From Torreya grandis (Eukaryota > Streptophyta > Pinopsida > Cupressales > Taxaceae), in NCBI GenBank assembly GCA_037957365.1, contig JARHVA010001174.1, positions 928,501 to 992,500 on the forward strand: a stretch of 64,000 nucleotides of DNA, read 5' to 3'. The translations under genes were made by a program, and so were the position numbers. How positions within the stretch are numbered: the stretch's first letter is position 1; every line of letters begins with the position of its first letter. The notes under the pieces were generated by a model, which saw nothing but the letters and a program-made list of their open reading frames with translations, was not told the origin of the DNA and made no database searches. This document shows positions 34,919 to 49,403 of the stretch, piece by piece.

Positions 34919-37080
34919 CATAAATTTCATTATCATATAGTTTTCATGCTTAGTTATATGGATATGTTGTGTTTCTTCACATGTTTTTTCCTTTAAGTGT
35001 TATCTCATTTACCATACGATTGCTCAAATTTATTGCACGTGTTTTTTCCTTGTATGTGCTTGTGCATGTTTATTATAATGTATTGTTTTATGTTGTATAC
35101 AAATGAAAATTTGATAATTTGAAATTTTAAAACTTACAATTCCTCAATGTAAGTCAATAAATTCAATGTAGATAGTAAGGATACAAAGTTTTCTAATTTT
35201 AAAGTTTCTAAAGCTAGACTCTGATAGAGGGTAATTTATATCATCCTTTTGAATTATATAAATTTAATATCAAAATTTTTCTTTGAGAATAAATTAAAAT
35301 TAAAAAGGAGATATAAAAAAGTAGCATCTACCCTTTTTTGTTTTAATCCAATGTATTGCGTGCACACACATATTAAAGTGGAGAATTATGTAGACACCTG
35401 ATTTATTACAAGTATGTTGACAGTAGATTAGGACTATAAAATCACAAAGTATCTATACTCAAAATGTGTATGTAATGCATAATTTTATAATATGTATATC
35501 CTTTTTGTATTGTTCCAAGAACTGATTGTAATTTTGACATCTATAAAATGTGAAAGGCCTTGTTTTATCTTATAGCAAAAGGAGGAATACGAAAGAAAAG
35601 AATCATGAAAAGAAGGTTATATATACTATGTTGATACATTGTAAAGGAGTTCACCTTGTGATAGAGATTATTATATGGTTACTTCACAATTATTATTTCA
35701 TTGTGTGTTGCATTTTTTGTATTATATTAGTTTTATATTTGTACCCTATTTATAACTTTGTCTGCTAACGTGAAAGAATATCTATTTTTGGATTATTTAT
35801 AATTATAACAATATATAATAGTTAATTATAAACCTAATTATACTAAAATATGTTTGTGTATGTTTTGGTTATGTCTATGATATCTATATCACATGATATA
35901 TCTCACCATTATCAAGTTTTGATGGACTTCCAGGAACCTCTGCTAATAATGGTGTGATGAGTGTGGACCTCTTTTTTTGAAACATGTTGAGATGGCTACT
36001 AGGAAAAAGAGATATAGAGATATGGTTATATGAAATAATCCATAATTTAATAGAAAAATAAGAAAAAATAATAAGGAAGACTATGAAAGAAGTTATTAGA
36101 GAGCATATGAAATTTTCTGGTGTGAGTTATCTGGATTACTAATTACATGGTTGTATAGATTGGAATATTAATATTTTTAGTTGAGAAGCACATAACTTAT
36201 AGTTTGGAAAGAATATAAACTAGATAGCCTATGAATTTTGGATATTAATTAGACCTATGTGATATATTATTGGATGCAAACTACCATAAACAATTTTATT
36301 AAGGAATTTGTTGTGCAAGGATATCTGGATTTTAAAGATGCACATGACTTATTTGTGAGAGGTATCTGAGGAAATTTTATTCAATGTATACCTAATATTA
36401 TTAATATTTTGGTTATGTAAAAGGCCATGGTACCTAACCCTACTAACATGGAGAAGTCACTTAGGGCATAAGGGGGTCGCATGCAATGTAGAAGTGGATT
36501 ATGAAGAGATGAGAATAAGAGGTTGAATTTGAACTTGAACCTAGAATATGGATGCGACATAGATGCATAGTGAGAATTATACTTTGGGATTAGAAAGGGA
36601 ATTATGGTAACAAAGAAGGTGGAACAAAAGGGATACTCTTAATGTAACTACAAGTGGGAGTAAGAATAGAGTAGAATATGAATATGATATAGAAGATGAT
36701 ATTAGAAATGATGAAGAGATAGAGAATGGCCTAATAGTGAAGGAGAGAAAGAATGTGATATACAAAAGAGTGATGAGAAAGAGAAAACTAGAGTAGAGGT
36801 AGAGAAGGTAGGAGACAATGGTAGAATGCAATTACAAGGGAGGATATTAGTTGAATAAAAGAAGGAGAAGTCTTTAGAAGAAGTAATGTTAAATCATAGA
36901 AATGTCATAGGTTCAAATTCACAATAAGAAGAAGGTAAAGATAAAGATCATTCATTTTTATCATAAGCATCCCTTATGCCTAATTTATTATTTTAAATAA
37001 GAGAGAAAATCATAAGACTTAAATAATGACATTGGTTTGATTCATTTACAACAAAATTTGGAATGTTAAGTGAAGAGACT
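33363..37080. other. Unassigned region left of the plus-strand gypsy gag
   Basis: AT-rich, with no convincing gene. From about 36.4 kb a purine-rich plus strand (many gaa/gag/aga codons) may be the decayed, acidic N-terminal part of the gypsy gag. A 5' LTR for that gypsy element should be here but I could not match one to 62-64 kb. The small ORF at 35550-35768 has no recognisable features. Confidence 0.4.
34867..34915. repeat. (AT)n microsatellite
   Basis: About 49 bp of AT repeat. Confidence 0.95.
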
Positions 37081-38820
37081 AAGAAAATGATAGAGAGGAA
37101 TTAATTTAAAAACACTAGGTTCCTTTTTGTAGATTGTTTTAAAACACTAGGGAAGTCAAGATCACAACATTCAGAAGCCATAAGACCACAATAGTTAGTA
37201 GTCATAGTAGTGCAACCTCTTATAGTAGTTATTTAGAAGATGACTAGACTAGCTACAAGAATTCAAAATATGGCTCTAAATGTAGGAAATTTTATCACTT
37301 TGATACTATATGATGGGTCCTTTAACCTTGAACAATACTTACTCACCTGTAATATGAAGTGGTAGGTGAATGGAGTGACCTTAAAAGATGTGAAAAAGTG
37401 TGAGATCATTGGAGCTATAACAAGTCAAGCATTAGAATTCATGTATAAAAGGGATATTTCCTAATTGTCTTTAAAATAAGTTAAAGATCTAATAATCACA
37501 TAATTCAAAATGAAGAAATGTTCAAGCTAAAAAATTTAGGATCTTAAAGAGATCAAGCAGAGAAGTGGGGAATTAGTTTGGGAGTATGCTCGTAGATTAT
37601 CAAACATTATGAATAAGGTAGATTTCATTATAAAAGATAAAGACAAAGCTACTTGGTTTGTAGGACTATGATCAAGAATAAGATTTACTATTTTCCAATC
37701 TCAATTTGATACTAAGGTTGATGCTAGAACAATAACAATTCAGGTGGAGTAGATAGAAGACTATAGAGACACTCTCATCAATAATAATAAAGTTGAATCA
37801 AAGGTAGATGCTTCCTAAAAATAGATCAAATGCATGAAGAGAATAAACCTAAATTAGGTTTATGGTGAATAGAATGTGGTAGAGAATGGAATCATAGGAA
37901 TTATTTCCCAAAAATTAAAATAGAGTTATATGAGATTTTTAGAATATTAGGACATGTGACATCTAAATGATATCTACTATAATAACACACCTTGAAACTG
38001 TAGACTCTATACTATAATTTTCACAAGTCCCCAAATCATGATGAAAACAATTATAGGGATCTATAAGAACTCAAGGAGGATATCACTAAAAATGTTTTCA
38101 TAGTTGTTGCATAACAAATACATTCAATGAAGCTAGAAGTTCCATACTCAGAGATCAAAATTACTAGTGTGCGTCAATATTAACCACAAGCTCTAGCAGG
38201 ATGGATGCCATCCTCTCTATAGTATCAATATCAACCATCATGGAGTACTATAATTCCCCAACCTCATTAAGAAAGTTAGGCTCCATATTCTCCTCATAGA
38301 TAATATGATGGGTATGATGCTAAAAAAAAACAAAAAATGTGGGGTTCCCTACAACATCAAGGAGGATTTGGTGCATAATAGTCACAACAAACACAAGGTT
38401 AGGGTTTTCAATCAAACAAAGGAGGATATAGAGGAAGATATCATGGGAGATATCAAGAAGGTCACTCAAGTAATGATTGGTAAGTTTTTTATCCTATACA
38501 ATGTTATTTTTTTGGTGAGTATAATAATTTTAAATGGAATGTACCATTGATTCCATAGAGACAACCATATTATGCATTTTATAAAGTCTCAAACTAGCAC
38601 CATACTAAAGATTGTTAAATCTTACAAAAATAGAGAAAAGAGAAACCAATGTTAAATGTGAACATGTGCAATTCAAAACCAAAATAGAATTCTTTTATGC
38701 AATATATGACAAGGCAAAAATAAGTAGAACAAGGTTTGCCTCCATTAGAAGTACCACAATATCAAGAAGGTGTAAAGGGATAAATATCCTAATCCTACTA
38801 TATATAGGAGTTTAATGTAT
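37080..38820 (+). pseudogene. Gag remnant of the plus-strand gypsy element
   Basis: The plus-strand translation near 37300-37790 gives a gag-like core: LYDGSFNLEQYLLTC, then a segment ending in AITSQALEF, then RSGELVWEYARRLSNI. This has the FxG..d...yl...f / ...L..eYa.RF layout of gypsy gag. Further downstream come a degraded CGREWNHRNYFPK-like knuckle (about 37865-37910), a Gln/Pro-rich part (about 38170-38400), a GGYRGRYHGRY-like basic stretch (about 38420-38450) and an HHTKDC fragment (about 38598-38616). Stops are frequent. The frame leads towards the protease at 39.1 kb. Confidence 0.6.
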
Positions 38821-39119
38821 CAAGATTCATGGGTTATTCAGGATATACAATAGCAGATTACATCAAGATGTGATGTTATACTTATTGATGCAAAAATGTA
38901 TGGACATATTCTGTGAATTATGAGGCAATAAGGAGTTGTGATTACTTTGAATTATTTATTGAAACTACTGAGCACTTTTCAAAATGAATACATCTCATTA
39001 AACATTACTAATATCTTACATAATCTATTAGAGTGTGCTCAACAAGGACAACAACATATTGATAAGGTCATTTAATATGTAAAACTAAGAAGCCCTAGAA
39101 TGTTGAATCACATGTGGAA

Positions 39120-39450
39120 ATTGAACTCATAGGGTATGAAATTCCTAATGTATTACTTTATTTTTGAAGTAATGTGAAAATTATTCCTTGATCTACTTGG
39201 GAGGCTATTAGTCAGTTAACATTGAGCTATAATCTTGTTAATCTCATTATTATAGACTATGGGAGGGTAGAGCCAATTGGTCACTTGCAAGATGTGGAAA
39301 TTAAAGTTTCTAAGTTGATTATGCAATGTGATTTTGAGGTCATTAACATGAAAATATATGAGACCCATTATACTACCTTGATTGGTAAGAAATGGGCTTA
39401 GGATGGCTAAATGATTATCAATATAGTGCATAACCCCTATGTCTTTCTAA
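39120..39450 (+). pseudogene. Retropepsin remnant of the plus-strand gypsy element
   Basis: The frame shows IPNVLLYF*SNVKIIP, where the family has an Asp-Leu/Thr-Gly-Ser-type active site; a stop falls next to the catalytic place. This is followed by TWEAI, EPIGHLQDVEIKVSKL, CDFEVIN and YTTLIGKKWA, matching the usual order of plant gypsy retropepsin (DxGSxxN ... PxGxxxxVxV ... DFxVI ... LLGxxWA). It ends about 350 bp before the LARD-like insertion at 39801; RT resumes only at 59.6 kb. Confidence 0.65.
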
Positions 39451-39795
39451 AAGAACTAGATTCACCTTATGTATGTAGGGATTTTAGTTAGTTCAAAGTC
39501 AATGTAGATACAAATAAAAATTATCTATGAGTTTTTAAATATTAGTTCTTTAAACCACATCTTGAATAGTTGGTATAAAAGACAATGATAACAAAATCCC
39601 CAGTTCATCGATTCTAAAATTGAAGGATGTACCTCTCCATATTTTAAATATCCAACCAAGTCTGAGGTAGGATTATTATATAATATAGGGGTGACAATCA
39701 TGGATTATAAATATCCTACAAAGGAAGGAATTCTAGCTTGGGATGTAACATCTTATATTAATGGTGACTCAGACATGCATATGTTGAATTGGGTT

Positions 39796-39800
39796 TGGGG
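39796..39800. other. TSD of the LARD-like element (left)
   Basis: TGGGG, repeated exactly at 58612-58616. Confidence 0.8.
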
Positions 39801-42800
39801 TGTTGGAAGCAAAATCACTGAAGGGGGGGGGGTGAATTATTGAGCTATTAAACAATAATTTAACCCTAATTTAACCATTCATTTATAAATCATTATATAA
39901 TCAATGTTAAACCATAAAATCAATAAAACAACCATACACATGAGCATACAAGACAATAACACCATATGTAGGTAGGAAACCCTCATGGGAGATAAAACCC
40001 ACTAAAACAAAGCTTGGAAAAATAGTCCTATAAAGAAATGAATCAATATTTATCTAATTACCAAGATATAAAATATAACCAAACCCTAATTCACCAAGCA
40101 CCCACTTAGCTTTAGCAAAAACCAAAGTGTTGATCAAACACCCACTCAATCAACACTTATGATGATTCATTATCCACTTAGCCACATAGATTTTTCCACC
40201 TTTTCCTTGATGATTATCAACACCTGATGATGGTATTATTATAATATCTCCTTGTCTTCTCTGCCTTGCACTCTCTTTTCTCTATTCTTCCTTATTTCGC
40301 ACTATCTCTCTCAAATCTGCCTCTTAGGCTTCCTTGCTCAATATGCCTCTTATTGGGCATATTTGATCAATTGACCTGATATCCACATGAAAAAGCTATG
40401 TTATATTTTCATCATAGTCTCTCTTCCCTCTTCTAATGGCATACAAGACCTCTTTATCCTTCACAATCTTATTTCTTATTCGCTCATAGGTCTCTTCACT
40501 TCTCTCTACCATACATTAAATAGTCAATTAGGACTTGTTTATATACAAGACTATTTGATTTCATTACAACAATAGTCAGCCATTATATAAAAAGTACATT
40601 AATATATTGTATTATAATTCCACGCACACCCATATAGGTCATCCAAGCAATATTAAAAAATGTTATAGCTCATTAGGACTTCATTAGGCCTAATTGCATT
40701 AGGTCTACCTTCTTCGCTACAAATTGGTATTCATGGGTCCACATGGTATTATATAACACTTAAGAACCATTTATAAATATTTTCCAAGCCATATTATTAA
40801 TTATTTCATGCTTTTGTATTATTTCATCTTCATTTATTAATTTTAGACCACTCTTAGGATCATCTACCCTTTTTAGGTCTGTGACCTCAAAAAGTATGCC
40901 ATCCAAAATGAAGCTCAAACACCCTCAAGTTTATCAAACATGACAAAAGTGAAATATTAATAGAATATTAATGACCTAAAGGTAATCATAAAATGTTTTA
41001 TACATCATTACTTAAGACAAATGATGGAGAAATCATCTCTACAACTTGACTACCCAGAAGTGCTAGAATTCCTCAAAACATAGTCATGAAGGATTAGGCT
41101 TCTATCATTTGTAATGGCACTTTTAAACATTCCAAATGAATGTATAAGATACAATGTAATATATATAACATCACCACATTATTTTTATATATTTTATTAT
41201 GTCATAATGGTTCAAGAACAACTCTTCACTCAGTTTTATTCAGGTCTACCAAAACACCTTAATAACTAGTCATGCATACTTGGACCTCCAACACTTGAAA
41301 TGACACCATGAATATTAATACATAAAAAATGATACAAGGATATATTTAAAACATAATCACATGTTTTAATCAATTCCAAATTTGGCATAATAAATCAATA
41401 ACACCAATTTCACTAACATATAGAATATTTCTAGAATCTTTAAAAACACAGTCCTGATGGATGTTGTTTTCAACTCCTATAAGGACACTTACAAGACTTC
41501 TTATGCACATGAATAATTAATATTTAAAATATATAAAATAATACAATATAAAAATAATATGATATAATGGAATATATTGGTCTTGCAGACCAATCTCATA
41601 GTGTTATCTCTTACTATCAAAACTTCCATTACATAGACCAATTTGTGACAACTTTTCTCCTCATAAACAAATCCCAAGAAGCTTCACAATAAGATGGATA
41701 GGTAATACAAGTTAAAAATAATAAATTAATTTAAATTGGATACATTAGATCATGATATAGGGTCTCAAACTCATTGTTCCAACTTTCATACCAAGATCTA
41801 CCAATTTCCCTAAAAGACTAGTCATGATGACTTTGCATTCCAACACATGTGTAGACACAATCAAAGAATCCTGATGCATGAACATGATTCTTAGAGATAT
41901 TTATAACTTATCCAAAAAAATTTCTATATAAAAGTATCTCTAAAACTTATATTCATAATGAACATGTAGTACATATCTTAAACAACATATCCATGCATTT
42001 GGATCCATCCCTAATCCATGATAATGCATTGCTAATCTCATTCTCACTTCTACCTAGTTTTTCTCACTATCTGACTCATTAGGAATTTTAGAGATAGTTC
42101 AAATTGAATGACTAGTTTCACACATATTAATGATAGAAACTTCTCATAAATCACCATGGACATAAAATACAACTCTCAAACTTTATCCTCTAATTATTTG
42201 CATTCTTTGACTTGGTCAACTCTATCTGCTACACCAAATTTTTGAGAAACATGAAATTTTTTGTGGGGTCCACTGAATCACCTAATAAACAAATCATACC
42301 CAATTATACCTAGGATATTCCACAACATGATCCAATCATAAAACTAGGTCATCCAATCCATTATGAGCTACTTCCATCAAGATATTCTATATGGGGTCAC
42401 TATGAGGGTTTTATGAGGGTTTTAAATCTATTTCCATTCTTAATGTTTGTTCATAAATATCTAGACCTAAAACCAAATATTAATACTTTAAAATCATTTC
42501 TAGGACCCTTTTCCATCTCTCCCTAAGAGATAATCTTCCCATGCAATAATCACACATGCCAACAAGCATCAAAAAGTGTCTCTTGGGTTTGGAAACCTTT
42601 ACTCTGTATACTCTAAAGACATCAAAACAACATTGCAAACTTTATTATTTAAACCATGACCTTGTAAAACATGAAAAAAATTTCAAAAACATGTAAAAAC
42701 CTTATCCATACTCACCTTTACAATATTGCCTTGGAAAACTGATCTCATGCCTCAATAGGCCAAGCAAAACTCAAGGAATAGGTCTATGTGCAGACCTCAA

Positions 42801-43305
42801 AACCACTTTTCATGCTTTTATTTCAATCCAACACTTTTAAATTGACCAATATACTAGGGAAAACTTATCATACATATACCCATGCTTCATAACTCTTGAT
42901 ATTTAAATATTAATTCTTTGTACCTTCATGAGATACTCTTAACTATGCTCTAGATCTGTACCTTCATATCAACATGACTATACTTCTCATGCTCTTATAA
43001 AATATTGACCATATGCTGACCTGTATCATCATTATAACTTATACCTCAAGATATTAATTCTCAAATAATGGCATGTAGATATTCATACTAACCATGACCA
43101 CACTCATTATCTTCTTCTCATCACTACACGCTTCCAAGTTACCATGCTCACACCTTCTCACAAGGTCTCTTCATGTCATCCTTCACTAGGCACCTCATGA
43201 CATCATCAAATTTGACATCAATCAAATTGACATCAATGAACATACACAATATTATCATTATATCAATGACAACACTCTATTGACATGAATAACAACACCT
43301 CAATA
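39801..43305 (-). repeat. 3' LTR of the LARD-like element (copy A)
   Basis: In plus-strand reading it starts TGTTGGAAGC and ends CCTCAATA (from CCTCAACA). It matches the split copy B throughout, for example both have the gttggaaaccctcatggg-type stretch and atggaatatattggtcttgcagaccaat. At 42559-42563 it keeps the single CCAAC target site into which the third element inserted in copy B. No gene; short ORFs in it are incidental. Confidence 0.88.
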
Positions 43306-43319
43306 ATATCCCCCTTTAT
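43306..43319 (-). other. Polypurine tract of the LARD-like element
   Basis: The minus strand reads ATAAAGGGGGATAT, preceded by ccatcaatg, immediately before the LTR start. Compare tcatcaatgacaaaggggga in the SIRE-like copia. Confidence 0.75.
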
Positions 43320-45324
43320 CATTGATGGAAACCACCTTTTGAAACATTAATGGTAACCACTCTTACAAATACTTTTATAACTCTCTCTCTCTCCTTGTTA
43401 CTAAATTCACTCTCCCATTTTCACATTAGTGAAATAGTGAAATATGGGTCTAGGAAGATTTACATAACCATGCTCCCCCTATTTCCATGCATACATCCTT
43501 TAAATGAATTCATAACTCAAAAATACTTATGTAATTTATAGAAACACATTCTCCCCTTAAGCTGATGGAAAACATACGTGGAAACCACTTCAAGAAACAT
43601 TCTCCTCCTAAATTCATTAATACATATTTTTAATGAATTCAAATACACAGGATCACTCAACTTTATTGATGCACCTTGATGTCACAAAGATGGATAATAT
43701 CCATATTCATTTCCTTGCTAAAACATTCATCATGCCCTCAATCCTATCAATAGAATCCAATATGTTTCTATGTCTCTGTATACCTTCTTGTCACTATACA
43801 CCTATTATAGTAACATGATTTGATCCCCCTATCTCCATTATTTATTCATACTTGTTCTAACATAATATCATGAATGTGATTGGTTTGATCAATTCATCAA
43901 AAAATACTTTGTAACCCATCTCTGCAATCACATCTCTAATAGACTATTATCTAATCCTTGGACCTAAATTTAAATAAATAATATAATGCTCAACCTAAGT
44001 TGATGCGTTCTCTAAAAAATACTTGATGATCAACCATATTTATAAACTCTCATAAACTAAAAAATTACACACTACTTCAGCTCTTATTTGTTTGATAGAA
44101 CCTATCCTTTGATGACTGTTGAATGATGTTCATACTTGTCCACTATGTATTTTAGGTCTATCTACAATAAAGGATATTGTCCTAAGGGATAAATATAATC
44201 CTTCATGCTCCTTAATCTACTATGTCATAGACTTCATCATAACAACACCTTAATGCACCTAATCACTCAACTCTTTATGGTAATACCCTAATGAACAAAT
44301 TTGCAATCTTATTTTATGTTGACTATATTTTCATGATTTCATTGTGTTTTTCATACTTAGATCGCTATGATAGTATCACATTCATGTCTTGTATAATAAT
44401 ACATTCTCAATAAATTCATATTATATTAATGATACTAATATCACTCTCCACTTGAACATACATCTTTCATATTAAGGACCAAATGACAATACTGTTAGTT
44501 ATCTTCAATAGAGAAGGATCACATAGCATAATCACATTCCCCCTATGTTCATGCTCAATTTTCTAAAAAATACTCACCTTATACTTATCATGACTAAAAC
44601 CAACAATCTTAACACTAATTTTAGAATTAGGGACCCCCCTTAGACCATACATTACTCAATGCAAAAAATCAACAGAGAAGGATCATAAAACCATGTTTTC
44701 CCTTTATATTCTCAACTTTCTCACCATACAAACCATATCCAACATAGATCAATCACTTTGGTACCAATACCAAATATTAACATAGATCAAGCTCATCTAT
44801 AACTAGATATAAAAAAACTTACCTCTCAACATGTCTTCATACCTTATTTACATACAATACCTATCAAAGTTCAACAAGCATCCACCATGATTTTACTTAA
44901 AAATAAGTGTCTTCATGAAGCCTAATGAAGTCAATCCTTATATATGAAACTAGAACAACATAAATCAAAGATATTCCCAATTCTCCATACTCTCACAAGA
45001 CTAAATACTATTTAACATCCTTTTAGGCTTGATTGTCAACGTAGGCTTGACCTTTGAATTGGCTTCTACATAATCCTTCTGAGCTAGTAGAGAATATTCT
45101 TGACATTCTTTCAAATATGGATTATGTTCTATGATATAAAATAACCCACCTTGGTTTATGAGTTAATCATAACTCACCTTTTCATCATTCTTCTCAATCA
45201 ACTCTGCCAGTACCATCATTCTTTGGTAGACCATCATTACAATCAAGATAAACACTCTCATCATAATAATTCAAGCTTGTGCTTCTTATAATCACCTTTA
45301 TGATATTAGGCCTATCTCAAAGGA
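43320..45324 (-). other. Internal domain of the LARD-like element, no coding recognised
   Basis: About 2.0 kb of AT-rich DNA with only short frames (for example 43350-43541 and 43633-43818, plus strand). No gag, protease, RT or integrase motif on either strand. The minus strand near 45.0-45.3 kb is purine-rich but does not read as gag. Confidence 0.6.
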
Positions 45325-45342
45325 CCAAGATTTAATACCAAT
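45325..45342 (-). other. Degraded initiator-tRNA-Met primer site of the LARD-like element
   Basis: The minus strand reads ATTGGTATTAAATCTTGG directly after the LTR end, compared with TTGGTATCAGAGCCTTGG in intact plant copia elements. The mismatches are mostly transitions. Confidence 0.7.
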
Positions 45343-48192
45343 TACTGGAATCACAATCATTGGGAGGGTGAATCATTGAGCTCTTAAAATAGTCATTTAA
45401 TCCTCATTTAACCATTCATTGAGCAACCGTTATATAAGCAATGTCAAACCATCAAAGCAACAAAATAACCATACACACTAGCATACAACACAATAACGCT
45501 AGATGTAGGTTGGAAACCCTCATGGGGGATAAAACCCACTGAAACAAAGCATAGAAAAATAGTCCCATAAAGCAATGAACCAATATTTAACCAAGCACTA
45601 ACCTAGAAAGGAGCACCAACCCCTAATTCAACAAGCACCCACTTAGTTTTAACAAGCAACAACTTGCTAAGAGGCACCAACCCCCTTGTTGATTAAGCAC
45701 CCACTCAATCAACACTTATGATGGCTCATCACCCACTAAGCCACTAATGATTTATCCACCTTTTCCTTGATTCTTATCAACACCTGATAATGGTATTCTT
45801 TTTCTCTCTCTCTATCTTCTCTACCTTACACTGTCTCTTCTTTATTCTACCCTATTTCACTATATCTCTCTAAAATCTACCTCTTAGGCTTCCTTGCTCA
45901 ATATGCCTCTTACTAGGCATATTAGGTCAACTAACCTTGATATCCACATGAAAAAATTCTATTATATTTTCATCACAGTATCTATACCCTCTTCTAATGG
46001 TCTACAATACCTCTTACTCCTTCACAATTTTCCCTCTTATTTGCTCATAGGTCTTTTCACTTCTCTCTACCACACTTCAATAGTAAATTAGGACTTGATT
46101 ATATAAAAGACTATGATTTCATTACAATCATGGTTAGCCATTATATTAAAAATAAATTCATATATTGTACTATAATTCCACACACACCCATATAGGTCAT
46201 CCAAGTAAGATTACAACATGTTATAGCTCATTAAGACTTCATTAGTCCTAATTGCATTAGGTCTACCTTATTTACTAAATATTAGGGGCCCACATGGCCT
46301 TATCCAACACTCAAGAACAATTTAGACATATTTTAAAAGTACTCTTATTATTTATTTCATGACTATATATCCTTTCATCTTCAGTTCAAACCTTTAGACC
46401 ACTCTTAGGATCATTTGCCCTTCTTAGGTCTGTGACCTCAAAAAGTCTGCCATCCAAAATGAAACTCAGACACCCCCAAGTTTATAAAAAATGACATAAG
46501 TTACATATGAATATAATATTTATGAAATAAAGTTCATAAAAAATGTATTATACATACTTACTCATGAAAAACAATGAATAACTCATCTCTACACCTTGAC
46601 TACCTAGAACTGCCAAAATTCCTCAAAACATAGTCATGAAGGATTAGGATTCTATAATTTATAATGGAACTTTAAAAAAAAATATATGCATGTATAAGAT
46701 ATAATGTAATATATATAACATCACCAAATGATTTATAAATCTTTTATCAGGTCATAATTTTTCAAGAACAACTCTTCACTCAGCTTTACTCAAGTTTGCC
46801 AATACACGTCAGAAACTAGTCATGCATACTTGGACCACCAACACTTGAAATGAAACTTCCCATGATTAATAATTAATAAAAATGATAAAATTATATATTT
46901 AAAACATAATAAAACTATTTAATCACTTCCAAACTATCATAATGACTTAGGAATACCAATTTCACTAACATACATTAAACTGCCAGAATCCTTAAAAATA
47001 TAGTCCTGATGAATGTTGTTTTCAACTCCTATAAGGACAATTAAAAGAATTATTATGAAAATTAATAGTTACTATGTGACATATATAAAATCCTCAAACA
47101 AAAAACTCATAAAATATAATGGAATATATTGGTCTTGCAGACCAATCTCATAGTGCTATCTCTTACTACCAAAACTTCCATTAGACAGACTAGTTTGTGA
47201 CAAATTTTCACCTCATAAACAAATCCCAAGAATCTTACCAATAGGATGGACATGTAAAAAAAGTTCAAAAAAATAATTTCATGTACATTGGATACATCAT
47301 CTCATGATATATACTCTCACACTCATTGCTCAAACTTGCATACCCAGATCTGCCAGTTTCCCTAAAAGACTAGTCATGATGACTTTGGATTCCAACACCT
47401 GTGTAGACATAATCAAAGAATAATAACGCTGAAAATGATAATTAGAGATAATAAAATATAAAAACACAAAAAAAAAGGTTTAATGTCAAATATTATACAT
47501 ACAGATCAATCTTTGAACCTATATGTACATAGATCTCATTGAGCAAGATAATTTAACTTTGAGAGATTTTTTTTAAATATAAGGATATATAAAAATTATA
47601 TTAATCATGAAAATTTATTATAGATATTAAAAAACATATCGATGCATTTGGATCCATCCTTAATCCATGATAAGGAATCCCTAATCTCATTCTCACTATC
47701 TGCATCATTAGGCCTTTTAGTGATAAGTCAACTTGCATGATCGGTTTAACACATCTGAAGGATATAAATTGATAAAAAATCATAATTAACAAAAAATAAA
47801 AGTCTAAAAATTTGTCTTCCAATTATTTTAATACTTTGACTTGGTCAACTCTATTTTCTACACCAAATTTATGAGAAACAAGCACTTTTTTAGTGGGGTC
47901 CACTCACTCTCTTGATAAAACAATCATAGTGGAGGTACCTAGGAGAGTCCAATACGTTCTCTAATCATAAAAATAGGTCATCCAATCCATTACAAGACAT
48001 TTCCATCAATATCTTCCATATCAGGTCACTACAAGGGTTTTTGGAGGGTCTTAGACCCATTTCCATTCTTAATGTTTGTTCATAAACCTCTACCCATAAA
48101 ACCAACTCCTAATGCTTGGAAATAATTGATAGGAACCTTTTATATCTCTGTTTAATATCTCATCTTCTCATGTAATAGTCACACAAGCCAAC
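45343..48192 (-). repeat. 5' LTR of the LARD-like element (copy B), part 1
   Basis: Matches 39801-42563. It is interrupted at 48192 by the third element; the sequence resumes at 57874. Confidence 0.88.
48188..48192. other. TSD of the third LTR element (left)
   Basis: CCAAC. The right copy at 57869-57873 is CCAAA (one mismatch), and the empty site CCAAC is at 42559-42563 in LTR copy A. Confidence 0.75.
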
Positions 48193-49221
48193 TGTAGATG
48201 ACTAAAACAATCCACCAATGGCTTCATACCGAACTTCAAAATGATTCTTACCAACCATTGTAAATTAATCCTAAGAATAATTAAACATAAAAAATTTGAT
48301 TATGCATAATACATCAAATCTCAAACTCATGTTGAGACATCCCTAATTGGGGTATCCTACCATAAGCAACAAAAACCTCTCATGGATTCATCTCCAATTA
48401 TCATGTGGCATTACAACATGCAATTTGGCATATAGACCTATTAAATGGGGCACATGGACTTAAATCAAATCTTGGAAATGATAAAAGGAATAATCATAAT
48501 TAATTAAAATTCTAAACCTAATTAAATGCCTAGTTGAATTACCCATGAGAAATTAATGAAATTCTAAGAAAGAAAATTCAAAAATCAAGAATATCCTAGG
48601 TTTTCATGATTACATTTAAGTTATCAAGCCTTTACAAATATCTAAAAATATCTCACCCATGCCTATTCATTGAAAATTATGAGATTTTGACACCTTTTAA
48701 CTCTACTGGGGTTAGTTAAATCACTTAGGTTAGGTTTGAACTCTTTCCATGTCTAAACTACACCTTAACTCACCTTGAGTTGGGGTTAGTTTCTAAACCT
48801 ATAAATACAAGCATTAGCCTCTCATTTATGAGAGATTGAACATAGTAAAGTTATAATGCAAGATTTGGTGCATGATTAAAATCTATAGAGTTATAATCCC
48901 AAAATCACAAGCCATCAATCAAGCCAACATCAAACCACAAGCCATGGTGCCAAGGAGAGAACGAGATAGCCAAGATCCATTGCCAAAGACTCTTTAAGCA
49001 TAAGCCGAGCAAGCCACACTTGAAAATATTTTGAAGCATTGAAGGAAGGTAAGTAATTTAGTATTATTTGAATTTTAGTTGTGTTTTCCTTTTATTTTGT
49101 TCATTATGCTCCTCTTATGATCTAGGAAAGTAAGTGTTAGCATGTTAGTGTGTTTTTATTCAAGTTTTCTTACTTTTTCTAAAACTTGATCTAACTTCCC
49201 TTCTTGGATTCCTTGATTACG
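48193..49221 (+). repeat. 5' LTR of the third element
   Basis: A 1029-bp LTR starting TGTAGATGAC; its end TTGATTACG aligns with TTGATCACA of the 3' LTR. It contains TATAAATA at 48800-48807 and, 11 bp downstream, a perfect inverted repeat CTCTCAT-tt-ATGAGAG (48819-48834). Confidence 0.9.
48800..48834 (+). promoter_or_regulatory. Putative TATA box plus short hairpin in the LTR
   Basis: TATAAATA at 48800-48807 followed by the 16-bp inverted repeat at 48819-48834. Both are conserved in the 3' LTR (57449-57456 and 57468-57483). The spacing would place the hairpin near the transcription start, at the 5' end of R. Confidence 0.5.
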
Positions 49222-49403
49222 AATGACACACCTAGTGGGACTTTATAATCACCATAGGTAGTAAGGAGATGAAGATGAAACACATAATTCATCAAACAGA
49301 TGCTTGAATATCTTCAAAATTGTAGTTTTAGATTTATTTTTTCCATATTTTTAATTTTTGAACTAACTCAAATCTACACAAATAATGACATCATTCAAGC
49401 ATA

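Noticed and set aside
35550..35768. Hydrophobic 72-residue ORF
   Set aside because: AT-rich chance ORF rich in Ile/Tyr/Phe; no conserved neighbour or motif.
33363..36400. 5' LTR of the plus-strand gypsy
   Set aside because: No shared sequence with 62.05-64.0 kb found by eye; it may be too diverged, deleted or out of view.
36577..36831. Ser/Leu/Phe-rich minus-strand ORF
   Set aside because: Shadow of the purine-rich, acidic region of the plus-strand gypsy gag.
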